The position numbers and the translations under genes are program-made. From Vespula vulgaris (taxonomy: Eukaryota > Arthropoda > Insecta > Hymenoptera > Vespidae), in NCBI RefSeq assembly GCF_905475345.1, contig NC_066599.1, forward strand, positions 541,001-605,000: 64,000 nt of DNA. Reading direction: 5' to 3'. Positions 36,549 through 63,982 of the stretch are shown here, piece after piece (positions within the stretch are counted from its first letter, which is position 1; each line of letters begins with the position of its first letter). The notes below the pieces were generated by a model, which had not been told where the DNA came from, did not search any database, and saw nothing but the letters and a program-made list of their open reading frames with translations.

Positions 36549-37307
36549 ATCTAATGTATTTGTATATATATTTAAGAGAGAGAAAGAGAAAAGAGTAAAT
36601 TTTTATTAATTCTTTAAATATATTAAAAATTATCAGTTATATTTCGTAATAACTTTACGTGAATACATTCACGTTTTTACAACGTGCAATTGCATCTTTT
36701 TTTGTGATGCGTGAACGTTCATATTGGTTCAGATGTACGTATAAAACTAAACATACTACAGTAATCAAAATTATATCGAATATTAAAATAATACAAATTG
36801 TAAACTTTATTAAATCAGAATTCATTTAATTTCATAGGAATTATAAAAATTATTAAATGATATATGATAATTATATACATTTATAATCATTTTATCAAAA
36901 TAGGTTACGAATATAAACTTTGATTTGACTACAGCTCTAAGCTTCAAAATGTCTAATTCAAATAATAAGTAGTTTTAATATCTTTTTTATTTTATTTTCA
37001 TAAATTTATAGGGCAATAAAATTAATCTTATACAATAAACACACTCATACTCTATCAGTCTCCATGTTTTATTATATTTTTATTACAATTATGCTTCTGA
37101 AAAAATTATCAACTTGGAGTATCTAAAATTATTTATACAATTTCTGAGATACTTATGTGGAAGATTAATATCATTTGTCAAGTATATAAGAATTAAGTGT
37201 TAAAAAGAGTTCTTAGGAATATCAAATTCTTTATATTGAACATTTAACAGACTTGAATTCCATATTTACAAATAGAAAGCGAATAGGATATTCTCTTTTT
37301 CATAGTT
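36549..37307. other. IntS5 upstream DNA and UPF0239 3' flank
   Basis: AT-rich gap between two minus-strand genes. It must hold the IntS5 promoter (nearest 36549-36750, with ACGTGAATACATTCACGT near 36657) and the UPF0239 3' UTR. Nothing coding is visible. Confidence 0.4.
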
Positions 37308-37684
37308 CTAACGTCTCTTTTTTTTTTCTTGCTTTCGTGGCCGATGAGGTTTTCTTGGAGTAACTTGTGGACTGTTTTCTGAACATTCGACATCACTTGG
37401 ATCATCCTATAATCATTATCGTTATATATAATAAATGCATGAAGATATTGAACTAAGTAAATTATATTAAATGGTAAGTAAAAATAATTATTGTTTACAA
37501 TTTAAGACTATACCTTCAATGCAGTACCTCCATCAGATGGACCTGCTCGGTATATAACTATAGCTAATATACATACAACTTGAAATATTGCTCCTAAATA
37601 AAGTCCAATTCTTAATAATTGTTCAAAAAATGTTTCTTCGGCAGGAAGTAAAAGACGTTTCAATTGTGGATCAGCATCTGCCAT
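37308..37684 (-). CDS. UPF0239 / MANBAL-like small membrane protein
   Basis: Two coding exons, 37514-37684 and 37308-37406, join in phase 0 and give 89 residues. The N-terminus MADADPQLKRLLLPAEETF is followed by one membrane segment (FEQLLRIGLYLGAIFQVVCI) and a basic tail ending RKQEKKKRR. This arrangement, including LLRxGLxxGAIFQxxC, matches the UPF0239 family (human MANBAL, Drosophila anon-73B1), whose molecular function is not established. The Lys/Arg-rich end resembles a cytosolic ER-retention signal. An acceptor lies immediately before the ATG (ATCTTTTAG|TATGG), so translation starts at the beginning of its exon and a non-coding 5' exon lies upstream, perhaps ending at 37934 (TGTG|GTATATG on the minus strand). 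Confidence 0.85.
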
Positions 37685-38480
37685 ACTAAAAGATATATGC
37701 ATTAAATACATCAACACTATGCATTAGAAATACTTATATTCAAAAATATTACTACTAGTAGATATTTTTCTTATTGTACAATAAAAATCCTTTATATTAA
37801 TGACAAGGAATCAGGAAATACTTAAACATAGTGCACAGTTTAAATCACAATACCTTTTACTAAGTATTTAATTCCATTTAGGAAATCATCAAATATTGTG
37901 TGAGGGAGATATGAATTTTTATTAAACATATACCACAACACGGAAATCAATAACCTAAGCAACAGTCGATCGCACGCAGAAGTTCGGTTCGTATAGCAAA
38001 ATTTTCAGAATTACCAACCATATCGGTCGTATTTAAAATGACAACTATTCAAATATTGGTTCAGTTGTAATAATAGATTAGACAAAGATAAACATTAAAC
38101 GCGTAATTTACTAAATCGATAAGGTTATAATAAAGTATGGAAAATATTCGTTCTTATTCAGAAAGTTCATCAATTTTTAAATGTGCAAAAAGTTTGCCAA
38201 ATTTTTACTGCGATCTCATTAAGTTGTCACCTTGCTTAAATTTAATAAATTCAACGATAGATGGCATCGTAATACGTAAAATCGATCTCTGCGCCAACTG
38301 CAGATAATAATGTGTACTAATTTGCAATAAATTCGCAATATTTTAATCGAATTGATATAGGTTAGATCAAATCACATGCATCTATTATAGATGCTTTTCG
38401 ATCAAATCAGTCTACGTGAAAGTGCTAGAAGATATTAAGCATCGATAGTAATGTGAAAATAAAATTCAATGTTCGCTGGA
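37685..38480. promoter_or_regulatory. UPF0239 5' region and head-to-head spacer
   Basis: Contains the probable non-coding first exon of the UPF0239 gene (minus strand, donor at 37934) and its promoter. The remainder is AT-rich with no ORF of interest. The next likely transcription start on the plus strand is near 38490. Confidence 0.4.
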
Positions 38481-38813
38481 ATTAAAATTGGCGCGCCGAT
38501 AACAGCGCCGGAAGTTATCTGGGTTCGAGGCTTCATTGCTTGCGAGTCCGTGGATGTGAACCTTTGTTTTGTACAGAAGAATGGCTGCCATCTTTAGTTT
38601 TCGATGGATGTTTTCCGAAGAGATCGCGAATTCTTGTATTTATTGCGGTATTTAATAACGTAATAAAATTTAGGACAGTGAAATAACGTTGTTCGCGATG
38701 TAAAGAGTGTTTTCTCCTTGATTATTTAAGCTGCCCTGGTGTTAGTTCCATTAAAAAATGCTTGTGTTTACATCCAAGTTTCAAGTGAGCTTCTGTATTC
38801 CTGTCATATTAAG
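38481..38813 (+). other. Candidate non-coding first exon, possibly of upSET
   Basis: A CpG-richer block (GGCGCGCC at about 38490) ends at a good donor, TTAAG|GTAAGC. It contains several ATGs with short ORFs (one begins MAAIFSFRWMF near 38581) and a YY1/Pho-like GCTGCCATCTTT. No gene other than upSET lies downstream on this strand before 60 kb, so it may be an alternative upSET 5' UTR exon; that link is inference. Confidence 0.35.
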
Positions 38814-41800
38814 GTAAGCGATAGTTTTTTTTCGATATTTTTAATACTTTAGAACGGTTTGGAAATTGTAATTACAGCGTTTAATTATCCAAGTTTATTT
38901 AATTTCATTTGTAAATACACTTTTAAAAGAGAACATCAGGATAACGATTATGAATATCTTAGATGACATTTAAATCTCATTTTACGTTAGATATTTTTAC
39001 GAATTAACGATTAACTATTTATTCATTACGCATTCTTCATTCTTCTATTACTTTAACGATTTGTTACCGATAAGTTACGACTTTGTAATACTTCCTATAA
39101 CCAAAAAGGTTCGAAGTAACGTTGAAATATTAATGTATCGAATCTTTATTAGATAGTTTATTAAATAAATATTGAGGATTATTACGGAAATAAGAATTCT
39201 TCAAAATATATCTGTTAATTGCAATTTTCATTCCTCAATGGTGGCAACAATGGCTGGTAAAATGGTGAGTGAGGGCAGGTCAACCACATCATATATTTTT
39301 CCAACTTTGGATATTAAATCTACATATTACAAATAATTATTGCTTTTAGATCACGTACAAGATAAATTTATTACATGTTTGCTCTAATTTCGTTTACACA
39401 GATTACAACAAATAGATAGATTCATTGTATCTCCTTATCATCAATTTTATAAACTTTCTTTCTTGAAAGAATATGAAACAGTTGGTTGGATTATTTTTGA
39501 TTTATATAGCATTTTGAAATAATTTACAGTCTGTAGATTAAACGAATATACGTCCATTTCGTTATTTTCCTTTTACCTTTGTTGCAAGAATATACAATTT
39601 TGTATCGGATGAATTATTTCCAAGCCTTCATTATGTATTTCATAGAAACTACAATGAATTTATTTATTTATGTACATAAAAGCAATCTATTTGTCATTAT
39701 TTAACCCATTCAGTAATATATTCGGGAAATAAACTGCTTTATATAACTATGGTATATGATATAATGCATTATATTCTTAGAATTAAATAAACGTCCTTAT
39801 ATTTTAAAGGACAAGAATAAAAATAGGTAAATCAGGTTACAATTTTTTATATAAATCACGTTTATTCGATCCTAGAAACTATACAATATACTTGTAATGT
39901 TTAATAGAAACATAAATACATTTATAACAAGATTATTAGAGACATTTACATTTATTATTTATACTTGAAGATAGCTAATTAAGTATATAAAGCTTGTTTA
40001 AAAGGTTTTTTTTTTTTTTTTTTTTTTTTAATTATAATAGTAACTTGATACAAACATCATCTTTTATCGCATTTTTTAAACTATAAATTTTAACAAACAT
40101 AATACAAAATTATTTTTATTACTTATGATATCAGAGAGATTTAAAAGATTCTATCTAGTTTTCTTGAAATACGTAGTTATACAAATTCTAACCTATCTCG
40201 CAGTAAATTCATACATGATCCCGAAGAAGTCGGCGGGAATAAAAAAATTTTACCAGACGGCGCTGTTTTCGCCTGTTAACGGCCATCTTGCCTAACTCCC
40301 TTCCTGCCCGCCACCTATCCCGAACTACTCCCTCCCTTTCCCCTTTTACCTCTCGTTTCCTTTGCACAGCTTTCTCGCAATCTCTGTTCGTTTCCTTTTC
40401 TGATCTTATATTTCTCTATTATTTCATCCTTTCTTTGGAGTTATTTACTTTCCAACATTCAACAACGTCATTTGTCATCTATTCTATTTCCTCGATATAT
40501 TCAATTTTTCATTCACGCGATCTTATTTTTTTTATTTATTTCTTTTTGCCCTTCTTACATTCTATTTAATCTATGTCTCAAAAATGTCTTCTCAATTTCA
40601 GTTTCGAATCTTTATTATGATTTATCAATGAAATGAATGAAATTCTGACAGAAAAGACTTATATAAAAACCCAATTACTGTTACTTCCTACTTCCTACTT
40701 TAAACACGTGCAATATCGTTCCACTCCTTTCATTATCGCTTTTTACCGAACAATAAATCATTGGTTAAATATACTATTCATACAATAATTATATATGTAC
40801 ATTCGACATGTGTAAACTAAAATATATGAGTTGTTAGAATGGAAAAAGTATAGTGAACTCAAGGGGATATGTACATATAGATATAAACATACGTTTCTCT
40901 TCTACAGATATAATTCAATAGTGTGTCCTATTTTTGCGTTCTACGGTTTTTCACAATCTCTGTCTCTGTCTCTCTCTCTCTCTCGATCTCCCCTCCATTT
41001 CTCTCTCTCTCTCCCCCATGCGCTCGGTGAAAATTTAAATCGGTCGTTTTAAAGGATACATCTTTAGAAGAGCGCGTAGCGCACAGTGGGCGGAGATAGA
41101 GGATGTTCGGATGGAGAGAAGGGGTGGATAGGGGGAAAGTTGTACTTTAACGGGTGGTGGGAGGGATGGTGGAGTTAAGTGGGGAGCGAGGAGGGGAGGT
41201 TTAACGCGCTCGGTCGACGGTGGCTGGCATTCGCCGGTTGCGAGGTAAAATGGTATCGACCGCAAGAGAAGTTCACATGGATTGACGAGCACGCGCGACA
41301 CACCGAATGCGTGTGATCCATGCGAAAATTTGTAGGCGAAGCAGCAGCAGGCAGAGCAACGGTTTTGTGCGCGGTGCTTTAGGGGAAGCAAAACAGAGAG
41401 AGAGAGAGAGAGAATCGAGCATTCGCATTTGCCCTCGCGGCATTCGGCCTCGACCTGACTCAAAGCAACAACGTTTGTCCATTGATTCATGTAAATTAAT
41501 ATCGCCTTTGTGTATATGTCCAGCTCCAATTTATTTTCATTATCTGTCATTCTACTGTTTCATGTGCGATTCGAAATTCCCGCTCTTTCTCTCCTTTTCC
41601 CACATATGATATATCTATATATGTATATATATATAGCATACGTATAATGATTATTACTCTTCCACGTTAAAGACGATCTCTGCGAACGATACGGTCAAAT
41701 TTAGCGATGAGATAACTACTAACGCGCATCTCGCTCAAGTTCTAGCTTTTTTGCGTTTATTGTGTTGCGCTGATGCGTTTCTTCGAGATGACGTCAGGGC

Positions 41801-42073
41801 ATATTAATGGTTCACGCGATTACTCGCGGAATAACTTTGCGAAGTAGCACTAATGCATTAAGAACTATTCAGTAAACGTGTTCTATCTGACTATATTAAA
41901 AAGATGATCGATTTATGTATTTCTGATTTATTTGTTAGTTTGTAATGAAAGTTTTAGAAACATAATCTTTCAAAGTATAAACGAGGAAATAACGTAAGAG
42001 GTTAGCTCTAATATCGTATATACATTGCAAGATAAATGTCTCGTTCGATAAAGTTAACGAGTAACACCGAACG

Positions 42074-42139
<66 letters not shown>

Positions 42140-42560
42140 TCATTGTGTTCGACCGTAATCTAATAGGGTCGTTAAGATAAAATATACGCTGCAATACGAG
42201 CTTATCGGTTATTTACAAACGCTCGCGCGCGCGCCTACTCTGCACTTTTTTATGTTACGCAGCTGTTGAATGTTTTCTTTTTCTGTTTCTGTTTCTGTTT
42301 TTTTTTTCGTCCCGAATTTTATCTGTGACATTTAGAAAAAAATTATCTATGGCGTTTTTCGAAAAAAAAGAAATAAAATTTTGGTCATGAATAAGTGATA
42401 GCGCGCAAGAGTAGGAGGAAGAGTGGGAGGGAGGAAGAAAACTGCATACGTTCTGCAAAAAAAAAACTTGAGTATTGGGTGAGGAAGGGGAAGAAGAAAA
42501 AGGTTGCGCTCGCGAAGAGTTAACCTTGAATGTAATAGCGAAGACGCACCACTACAATGC
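38814..42560. other. Gene-free stretch upstream of upSET coding exons
   Basis: No recognisable coding sequence. A 23-base poly(T) run sits at about 40007-40029. A CpG-richer block at 40200-40400 holds GGCCATCTTG, a YY1/Pho-like core. A G-rich block at 41040-41480 (GGGTGG/GGAGGGG motifs) has the composition of a promoter. (CT)n occurs at 42079-42132. These are possible alternative promoters of upSET, otherwise intron. Confidence 0.4.
42079..42132. repeat. (CT)n microsatellite
   Basis: About 54 bases of CT dinucleotide with one T insertion near the end. Confidence 0.95.
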
Positions 42561-42664
42561 TCTCTCTTTCTCTTTCTCCTTCTCCTTCTCCTTCTCTCTT
42601 GTCCTCTCCTTCCTTTTTTCCTACGAAACTCCCACGTAACCTGCGCCTGCGATTTGCTCTCTCG

Positions 42665-56842
<14,178 letters not shown>

Positions 56843-57949
56843 CCGGTATTAATAGTAGTACTTTTCCAAATTTTTAGTTAAAGTACAATGATAAATAATT
56901 ATCAGCCATTCTCGCTCTCTCTCTCTCTCTCTCGATATATGGCGAACAGTGATGTATGTATGACAAATTTTCAGCTATTACAAGGTAATATAAACATCAC
57001 AATTGGAATATACTCTTAAAAGTCACAATTTCTTCTGATAATTTATTTTATATGATTTGTATTTGTGAGTGTGTGTACATACATACATATATATATATAC
57101 ACATATACATATACATATATATATATATATGTACACGCATATTTATTAGCATAATTCATTATACAAATCACACTGTATTATACGTAGAAATTGAAGGAAA
57201 GGAAAAAAAACACATATGTAGGATGTGTGAACATCTGAAGTTAAGAAATATGAGACTTGTTAATGTAGGTACTACTATACGCTTCTAGAATTTTCATGCG
57301 CAGAAATATACTGAGACGTAATTCGATGGTTTTCAAAATATTCAACAGGTTTCTGTGGCCTATGGCAATAGTTAAGTATTTTGGAGACATAGTCATATGC
57401 ATTTTAGGTAGTATACGTTGAAACCTGTTGATACAAATATATTAGCATCTCTTACAGGTAATAGAAAAAAAAGTGTATTCCAATGTATGCACTTTTTATA
57501 CCACTAAAATGGTGCCGTAAAGTGTTTATACATAGCATTAATCCAATTTTGATAATATTAACAAAGTTGGAATCTTTTAAACGGATGATCAATCAGAAAA
57601 ATATTGATCTGAATCTTTAAGAACAGTTATCATCGTCATATATATAACGTGCACCTATGAATCTGCATTATTCAATTTATCTGTATATATTACTTGCATA
57701 TATGCATAATATTATAATAATATGAATCTTTATTTAATCGTAATTGTTAGATTAACGCATAGACTTCTATAACATGTAATTAAGACATTGTGCTGTGTTG
57801 TGCTGTTTCAAAAAACAGTACTCTCTGTGTCCAGAATTCTCTATATTTTATATTTCATTGTAAAATTCCGGATAATTAGTTGTAATAAATATGTTGAAAT
57901 TTAATTTCGAGAGAGTTCATTTGTATAATTGAAAATTATATGCGATATA

Positions 57950-57983
57950 ATACATATATATACATATACGTATGTGTATATAC

Positions 57984-58053
<70 letters not shown>

Positions 58054-58077
58054 GTATGTATGAATGTATGTATGTAT
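57950..58077. repeat. Compound (TA)n/(ATGT)n microsatellite
   Basis: Long TA stretch flanked by TACA units on the left and about nine TATG/ATGT tetranucleotides on the right. Confidence 0.93.
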
Positions 58078-60304
58078 ATTAGTTTGGACGTTTTTTACCA
58101 CATTTGCTTTATTTAGGCATAAATGTCTTCAAATTTTGCTATAGCTTTTACATTTTATGGGAAATATCAGTTTTAAAAGGCCTTAAAAAAAAAAAAAATA
58201 ATTGTTAATATTATAGAAAAGGACAAGGCCTTAGAGACTAAGTATTTCTGAATTTCTATATTCCAAACATGACATAATTGTTTTATATGTTTAGAAGTCT
58301 AAAGAAACACGTTTGTCTTTATGGCATGATGTTTTATACAAAAGTTCTAAGTCCTTGTTATATATCGGTTGTTTTTTTCACAATAATATATAGATATATC
58401 ATACCTAAATAAAAGGTGCTTACATATTTTAATTTCTACAGCAAATAAATGAACACAAGTTTAGTTGTATTTCAATTAGAAAAATTGACAAAAATTTGTA
58501 GAAAAAAAAAAAAACGTTATTAAATTTTGGGATAATTAAATCCTAAAATTTAATGTTCATATAAGTACAAAGCTGAGAATAAGCAGGGGAAATTTTCTGA
58601 TGAAACATTTAATAATGAATTACAGTAATTAAGATTGAGACTTGTAGGCTATTCTATGAAGAAAATTGTTGTACACTTTTTGTTTAGCGTTTATAGGGCT
58701 TTTTGGAGATGAAGTATCGTTTAATGTAAACTATTTTATTTTTGCTGTAACTGTTTAATACGTTTTCAATAGAATTGTATAACTAAGTTGTGCAATTCTA
58801 CGTGTTTAGAAACCTATACAAAAGTGGATACTTAGTGGATCAAATAAATATGTAATTTAATAGCTCCTAACACAAATAATTTTATTTAGAAATGTAAATT
58901 ATGTATTGAATATTATCAATATATCTATCTAGTGTACACATCAATGTAATTAAATAAGTGTACAAAGCTTCATATAAATTTGGCACATTGGTAATTGTGT
59001 ATATATAACTGTATTACTAGTTATTATATTTAAACGTATATCAAATCATTCTGTTTTTAAAATTTCATTTCTCTCTCTAATAAATTAACTAATATTCATT
59101 ATGAATTTTAATTTAACATTTTTAATTTTGATTAGAGTAAAAGAGTTTTGTTTAAAGACACAACGAAAAATTAATTATTCACATATGTAACAATATTAAT
59201 ATGTGCTTATCAAAACATGGAACACCTCAAGCCATAGATGCGAATAAGCGAGCTAAGTGATGTACTAATTATATACTGCGTACCAGTGAATATTTTCGTA
59301 AACTTAAATACTTTTACGTTTCCTTTCCAGTTGAACATAATTTCTCAAATTGTTGCAATGTGTGGGTAGATTATTAATGAAAGTTACAGACACATGTTTT
59401 ACCAAATGTGATTAAACAGAAATACTACAACTCTAATCTTCTTCATATTATTATTATCATGATCTTTTATTTAGTATTTTGGAAAAATCTAACTTAGAGT
59501 CAAAAAAAGAAAAAGAAAATTGTCAAAAAAAAAATAAGGAACAATTGTAAGAATTCATACGCATATAGAAACTTATAATATACTTCTTGAAGAATTTTTT
59601 ACCATCAGATTTTAAGCAAATATCAAAGTTTGGAGATCTGTGATTAGCAAATAAGGCATAAAAATTGAGTTTAAATATTTGTGTACTATCTATGAAAGTA
59701 CTTTGTCGAATTTCTGAGTGCATATGGATCTTTCATCTTTACAAAAATGTTCCCTGTTTACATTATGTTTGGCTGCAATTTAAGAGTCTAAACAAACATA
59801 TTTTTGGCATTTGGTATTCCTTTATACTTTAGCCAATATTTTGTAATAAAACTAGTACTATAAGCTGCAAATATCACAGGTGGTGTACATATATACAAAT
59901 GCGTGTACATCTATACATATATACATATATATATAAGTGTACAGTTTATGTTCTCCACCTGAGTATATATGAAGGAAAAAAAAAACATGTACATACTTTT
60001 GTAAGATAAATTTAAGTATCGATGTTCCACTTAAAATCTTGTACCTTCTTTAAGCTCCGAAAGAAAAAAAAAATTTATGATTGGTGTATACAATCGCTTT
60101 GAAACTATTCAATCTGTTATTTACTGTACGATTTTCTGATATAGCCTTGCTATATATATATATCTGTATAGCGATAGAAAAGAAGTAGAAAGCGATTTAA
60201 AAAAATTTGTTATTAAGTACATTTTCAAATAGAATAGCTCGTTAGAATAATCGTTTCAATGTTGTAAATAAAAGAAATCACACGGCAATTATTATATATT
60301 AGCA

Positions 60305-60409
60305 TATATATATGTGTGTGTGTATGTATCTATGTATGTATATATATATATATAAATGTATATATGTACACATATGTAGACACATATATACACACATATA
60401 TATACATAC

Positions 60410-60445
<36 letters not shown>
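60305..60445. repeat. Compound TA/TG/CA microsatellite
   Basis: Alternating TATG, TA, CACA and ACATA units ending in a (CA)n block. Confidence 0.92.
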
Positions 60446-60704
60446 TCTTATAATAATTTCAGAACACATAATTTTTTTATTTGCGATTCATTGTTACTTG
60501 TATGTGCCTAGTTATAGCCATGTTACATTACATACATACGTTGTATGATAATTTAATCAGTACTATCAATTAATAAATGTAACAAGTTCTTGGATATCAA
60601 ATTCGATATGATATATATATATATATATGTATATAAAGACAAACACACATATATATATATACATATTATGGCATAACATGTAAAGAGCTCATATTTAGGC
60701 ATAC

Positions 60705-60917
60705 ATGAAATTTAATAAATCGAAATACATTTTACGAATTAATTACTCTATGAGAAATGTTAAACAACATTTGAATCTCCACTCACATCCACTCGAAACG
60801 CTAACTGTTATTTTAGAAAATTTTCCTAAGAACTTATCTCTTAATTCAGAACTTTTAAATGATGAGATACTAAAAGGCCACTTAAGTCGACAATTACGAC
60901 GGGTTCGTGCTAGATAA
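60705..60917 (+). CDS. Small ORF of unknown function, 70 codons
   Basis: I do not recognise this protein. ATG at 60705 opens 70 codons to a TAG stop. The second half (HPLETLTVILENFPKNLSLN, then a charged stretch ending SRQLRRVRAR) has mixed composition and balanced codon use, unlike the simple-repeat ORFs nearby. A TATTTAG acceptor-like site lies a few bases upstream, so it could instead be the last exon of an unseen transcript. An internal ATG lies 15 codons in (MRNVKQHLN). A minus-strand ORF covers the same bases and looks like its shadow. It sits between the upSET 3' flank and the aminoacylase promoter. Confidence 0.3.
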   Translation: MKFNKSKYILRINYSMRNVKQHLNLHSHPLETLTVILENFPKNLSLNSELLNDEILKGHLSRQLRRVRAR

Positions 60918-60925
60918 AATACCAC

Positions 60926-61378
60926 CTTGTATTACATGTCATAAATTGCAGTTAATGTCGTGCGCGAAGTATATGGATATAACAATATTAAAAAATCGGT
61001 GATGTGACGTGTGCAAAAAGTGAATTCTCTCTACTAATAATTTTTTTCTATAGACGTATATATTGTCTCATGTCGATTGAAAAATATTTTCGAGAAAAGC
61101 TTTTTTCAATTTTCATAGATAAAGGATAGGCGCGAGACGCTTGGAAATATTATATCATTTTTATATCGCATGAGAAAATAATTCCAAGTAATTCTCGAAC
61201 GGACGTCCCATTTAAAATTGAAACCGTTTAACCCGCGGCTACGTATCTGCAATTTGATTGATCAAAAGCGGTGACGTCATCGTTGATAAGCTCCAGCAAT
61301 TGGAGGAGAAAAGTAGCGAGCGTCTGCTGTGACAGTCGCATTCAGAAGCGTCCGACGCGGTGATCAGCAGTCTAGGCA
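60926..61378 (+). promoter_or_regulatory. Aminoacylase-1 promoter and 5' UTR
   Basis: CpG content rises toward 61378. The palindrome TGACGTCA at 61272-61279 is a perfect CRE/ATF site about 100 bases before the start codon, with GATAAG a few bases downstream. An initiator-like CATTCAGA lies near 61350. No TATA box is visible. Confidence 0.5.
61272..61279. promoter_or_regulatory. CRE palindrome TGACGTCA
   Basis: Full eight-base CREB/ATF consensus, about 100 bases upstream of the aminoacylase-1 ATG. Confidence 0.45.
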
Positions 61379-63982
61379 ATGTCCTTGTCGTCTCAGTCTC
61401 AGCTGGATGCAACAGCTGTAGAGAATTTTCGGGAGTATTTGCGAATACCGTCGGTCCAACCGAATGTAAATTACGGTAAGTGATATTTTAATGACATTTC
61501 TAAAGGCGTATAAATTTATTAAAGCTTTTTTATTCGTCTCCTCGTTTCGTAAAAGTCAAACCGATCGAGTACGAATCAGAAATGAATTGTAAATTGTGCT
61601 AATGTCTCTCTCGCGTGGAGATATCTCTCGCTTACTACGTGAATGGGGTCGCTCAACGATGCGTTTCCTCTCGAAGCAAATTGAATTTTTCATTAATCGT
61701 ACGAAGGCACGTATAACGTCGTTTTACTTTCCCATCGATTGATATTCTAATGTCCAATCTACCGATCCATTTCTAACCGGTATTTTTGAATTCGGCGAAA
61801 CGGCGTAGCGTCTGGGACGCTATCGAGCCATTGTATATGCCCCACCCAACACAGAATTATATTTCTATTTTTATAATTTTCGACCAGAGGATCCCCAGTA
61901 AGTCTACGTTATTTTTTCAAACGTCTCCTATATGTTTTACTCGTCAAAAGTATCCTTTCCATCGCATGAAAGACTGCACGAGCTAAACTTTTTCGTCATT
62001 GAGATTCTGTCGTTCAAACGGTTTTTATCTTTATTTTATTATTTGCGATTTATATAACGATTTTATTTATACAGTAACAATATGCAGATAACAGAATATT
62101 GTCTCGTTCCTCAAATTTTTTATTGGTACAAGATGTATCGTGAATGTGTAGCGCGAAGCTAATGTAGCTGCTGAAATTTATCAAAACATAAAGTAACTCC
62201 AAAATGTAATCTTAATATAAACAGTGATAAGATACTTGTCTAGTATATATTTTTTTAGATCGGTCATGAGTATTCGTAAGTCTTTTTTCAGCTGTCGTTT
62301 GTAAGATAAAGTTTTCTTATATAACTTTGTTGACAATCGGTCGATAAAGAGACTATTTAAATCTCTTAATGAACGAGCAAGTTAAAATAATCATCGCGAA
62401 GATGATTATTTTTTTCATTTAACTGATACATATATATAGACATACGTATATATATTTGTGTGTGCGGGTGTGTGTATATATATATGAACATATTTTATTA
62501 CAGATGCTTGCGTTGAATTCTTACACAAACAGGCAAAGTCTCTTGACTTACCAGTCAAAGTGTATCATGTACATCCAGGAAAACCCATTGTGGTTCTCAC
62601 ATGGTTGGGTACGGAACCGAAAAAACCAGCCATTCTTTTAAATAGCCATATGGATGTAGTGCCTGTCTTTGAGGTAAGTAATATAAGCTGCTAGAAAATA
62701 TCACGATATTAGAAAGCTCATTACGTTACTGTCCGCTTAAATTTATGAGTAAATATAATTATTGAATGATCGTTTGCTAATTACGTAAATGCATTATAGG
62801 ATCAGTGGACGTATCCACCTTTCAGTGCTCACATGGATGAACTTGGAAACATTTATGCGCGTGGCAGCCAAGACATGAAATGCGTTGGAATACAATATCT
62901 GGAAGCTGTAAGACGTATGAAAATGACTAATCAACGTTTCAAGAGAACAATTCATATTTCCTTTGTACCCGATGAAGAAATAGGCGGTAAACTTGGTATG
63001 AAGGAGTTTGTGCACACAAACGACTTCAAAGCTCTAAATATTGGCTTTGCACTCGACGAAGGAGTTGCTTCTCCTACTGAAACATTCTATATGTTTTACG
63101 GTGAGAGATGTATCTGGCATGTAGAAATACATTGTACAGGAAATCCAGGACATGGATCTTTAATGCTAGATAATACTGCTGGAGAAAAAATCAGAGTTAT
63201 AATTGATCGATTTCTGGACTTTAGAGCGTCAGAAAAGGAAAAATTGAAAGATACTACCAAATACCAAATTGGTGATGTAACATCAGTGAATCTTACTCAA
63301 TTGAGGGTATGTATCAACTCTTAGATATTCTTCTTTGTATCAACTTTCTTTACATCAACTTTATATCATCTTTATATTCTATTATTTCAAAGAAATAATA
63401 GAATATCAATCGTTCTTGAATTGTTAGTAATATTTAATGTATTTACAGTATCTCAATCGATTTGATATGTTTATATATTTATTACTGAATAAAATATTTT
63501 TATGTTTACATGTCTATTACATTAGGATTTTTACAATTCGTGTAAGTATTTTATCTGTATCGAGTATTTGCATTGATTATTTTCTTTACATTTTTTCATA
63601 TATATTTGTAACTTTTTTTATCTTTTTGTATATCATTTGTATTTAATTTATATAATAATTCAGTCACTAATTAAGTATATATTTTTTACAGGGTGGAGTA
63701 CAAACGAATGTTATACCAAGCGAATTGACAGCCATGTTTGACATAAGACTGGATCCGTCCGTCGATCATGACGAATTTGAAGCTATGATTCAGAAATGGT
63801 GCAAAGAAGCTGGAGAAGGTGTATTTTATACATTCGAACAAAAAAACCCAAAAGTTGAGAATACCAAATTGGACGACACTAATCCATTTTGGATTGCATT
63901 TAAAAATATCTGTGATAACTTGGGTATAACTCTACAAATAGGTATTTTCCCAGGTGGAACTGACAGTCGTTATGTAAGATCT
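61379..63982 (+). CDS. Acy1: Aminoacylase-1 (M20 zinc peptidase family), 3' incomplete
   Basis: Aminoacylase-1 hydrolyses N-acyl (mainly N-acetyl) amino acids in the cytosol, recycling them from protein breakdown. Exons seen: 61379-61475, 62504-62673, 62800-63306, 63692-63982, giving 355 in-frame codons; the family is about 400 residues, so roughly the last 50 lie past the window. The N-terminus is MSLSSQSQLDATAVENFREY. The zinc and catalytic motifs are intact: SHMDVVP (His and the catalytic Asp), ARGSQDMK (bridging Asp), PDEEIGG (catalytic and zinc Glu) and ALDEG. GNPGHGS in the dimerisation domain holds the His that reaches across the dimer. GGVQTNVIPSELTAMFDIRL and PGGTDSRYVRS continue the match to vertebrate ACY1. 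The last visible base pairs after 63982 (GTACGT) are a donor. The first intron is about 1 kb. Confidence 0.93.

Larger units (their letters stand above)
56843..60690 (+). other. Probable long 3' UTR / flank of upSET
   Basis: About 3.9 kb without recognisable coding sequence. Possible polyadenylation hexamers occur near 57881, 58848 and 60265 (GTAAATAAAAG), so several 3' ends are possible. TA/CA/TG microsatellites lie at 57080-57130, 57950-58077 (with an ATGT block), 60305-60445 and 60610-60662. None of the ORFs in it is convincing. Confidence 0.45.

Noticed and set aside
38520..38545. GGTTCGAGGCT, resembling a tRNA B box
   Set aside because: No matching A box, cloverleaf or acceptor stem could be drawn around it, and the consensus is broken at the last positions.
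39233..39268. ATG-containing segment ending at GTGAGT (MVATMAGKM) as a first coding exon of upSET
   Set aside because: Its phase 0 end does not fit the phase required at 47097, and joining to 47001 runs into a stop after 23 codons.
41035..41550. 171-codon minus-strand ORF
   Set aside because: Reads a G-rich promoter-like block in antisense; composition is Pro/Ser/Leu from simple motifs and no family is recognisable.
57950..60662. Regularly spaced TA/TG/CA blocks considered as a CRISPR-like or satellite array
   Set aside because: They are simple microsatellites of varying unit with no constant repeat and unique spacers, in a eukaryotic 3' flank.
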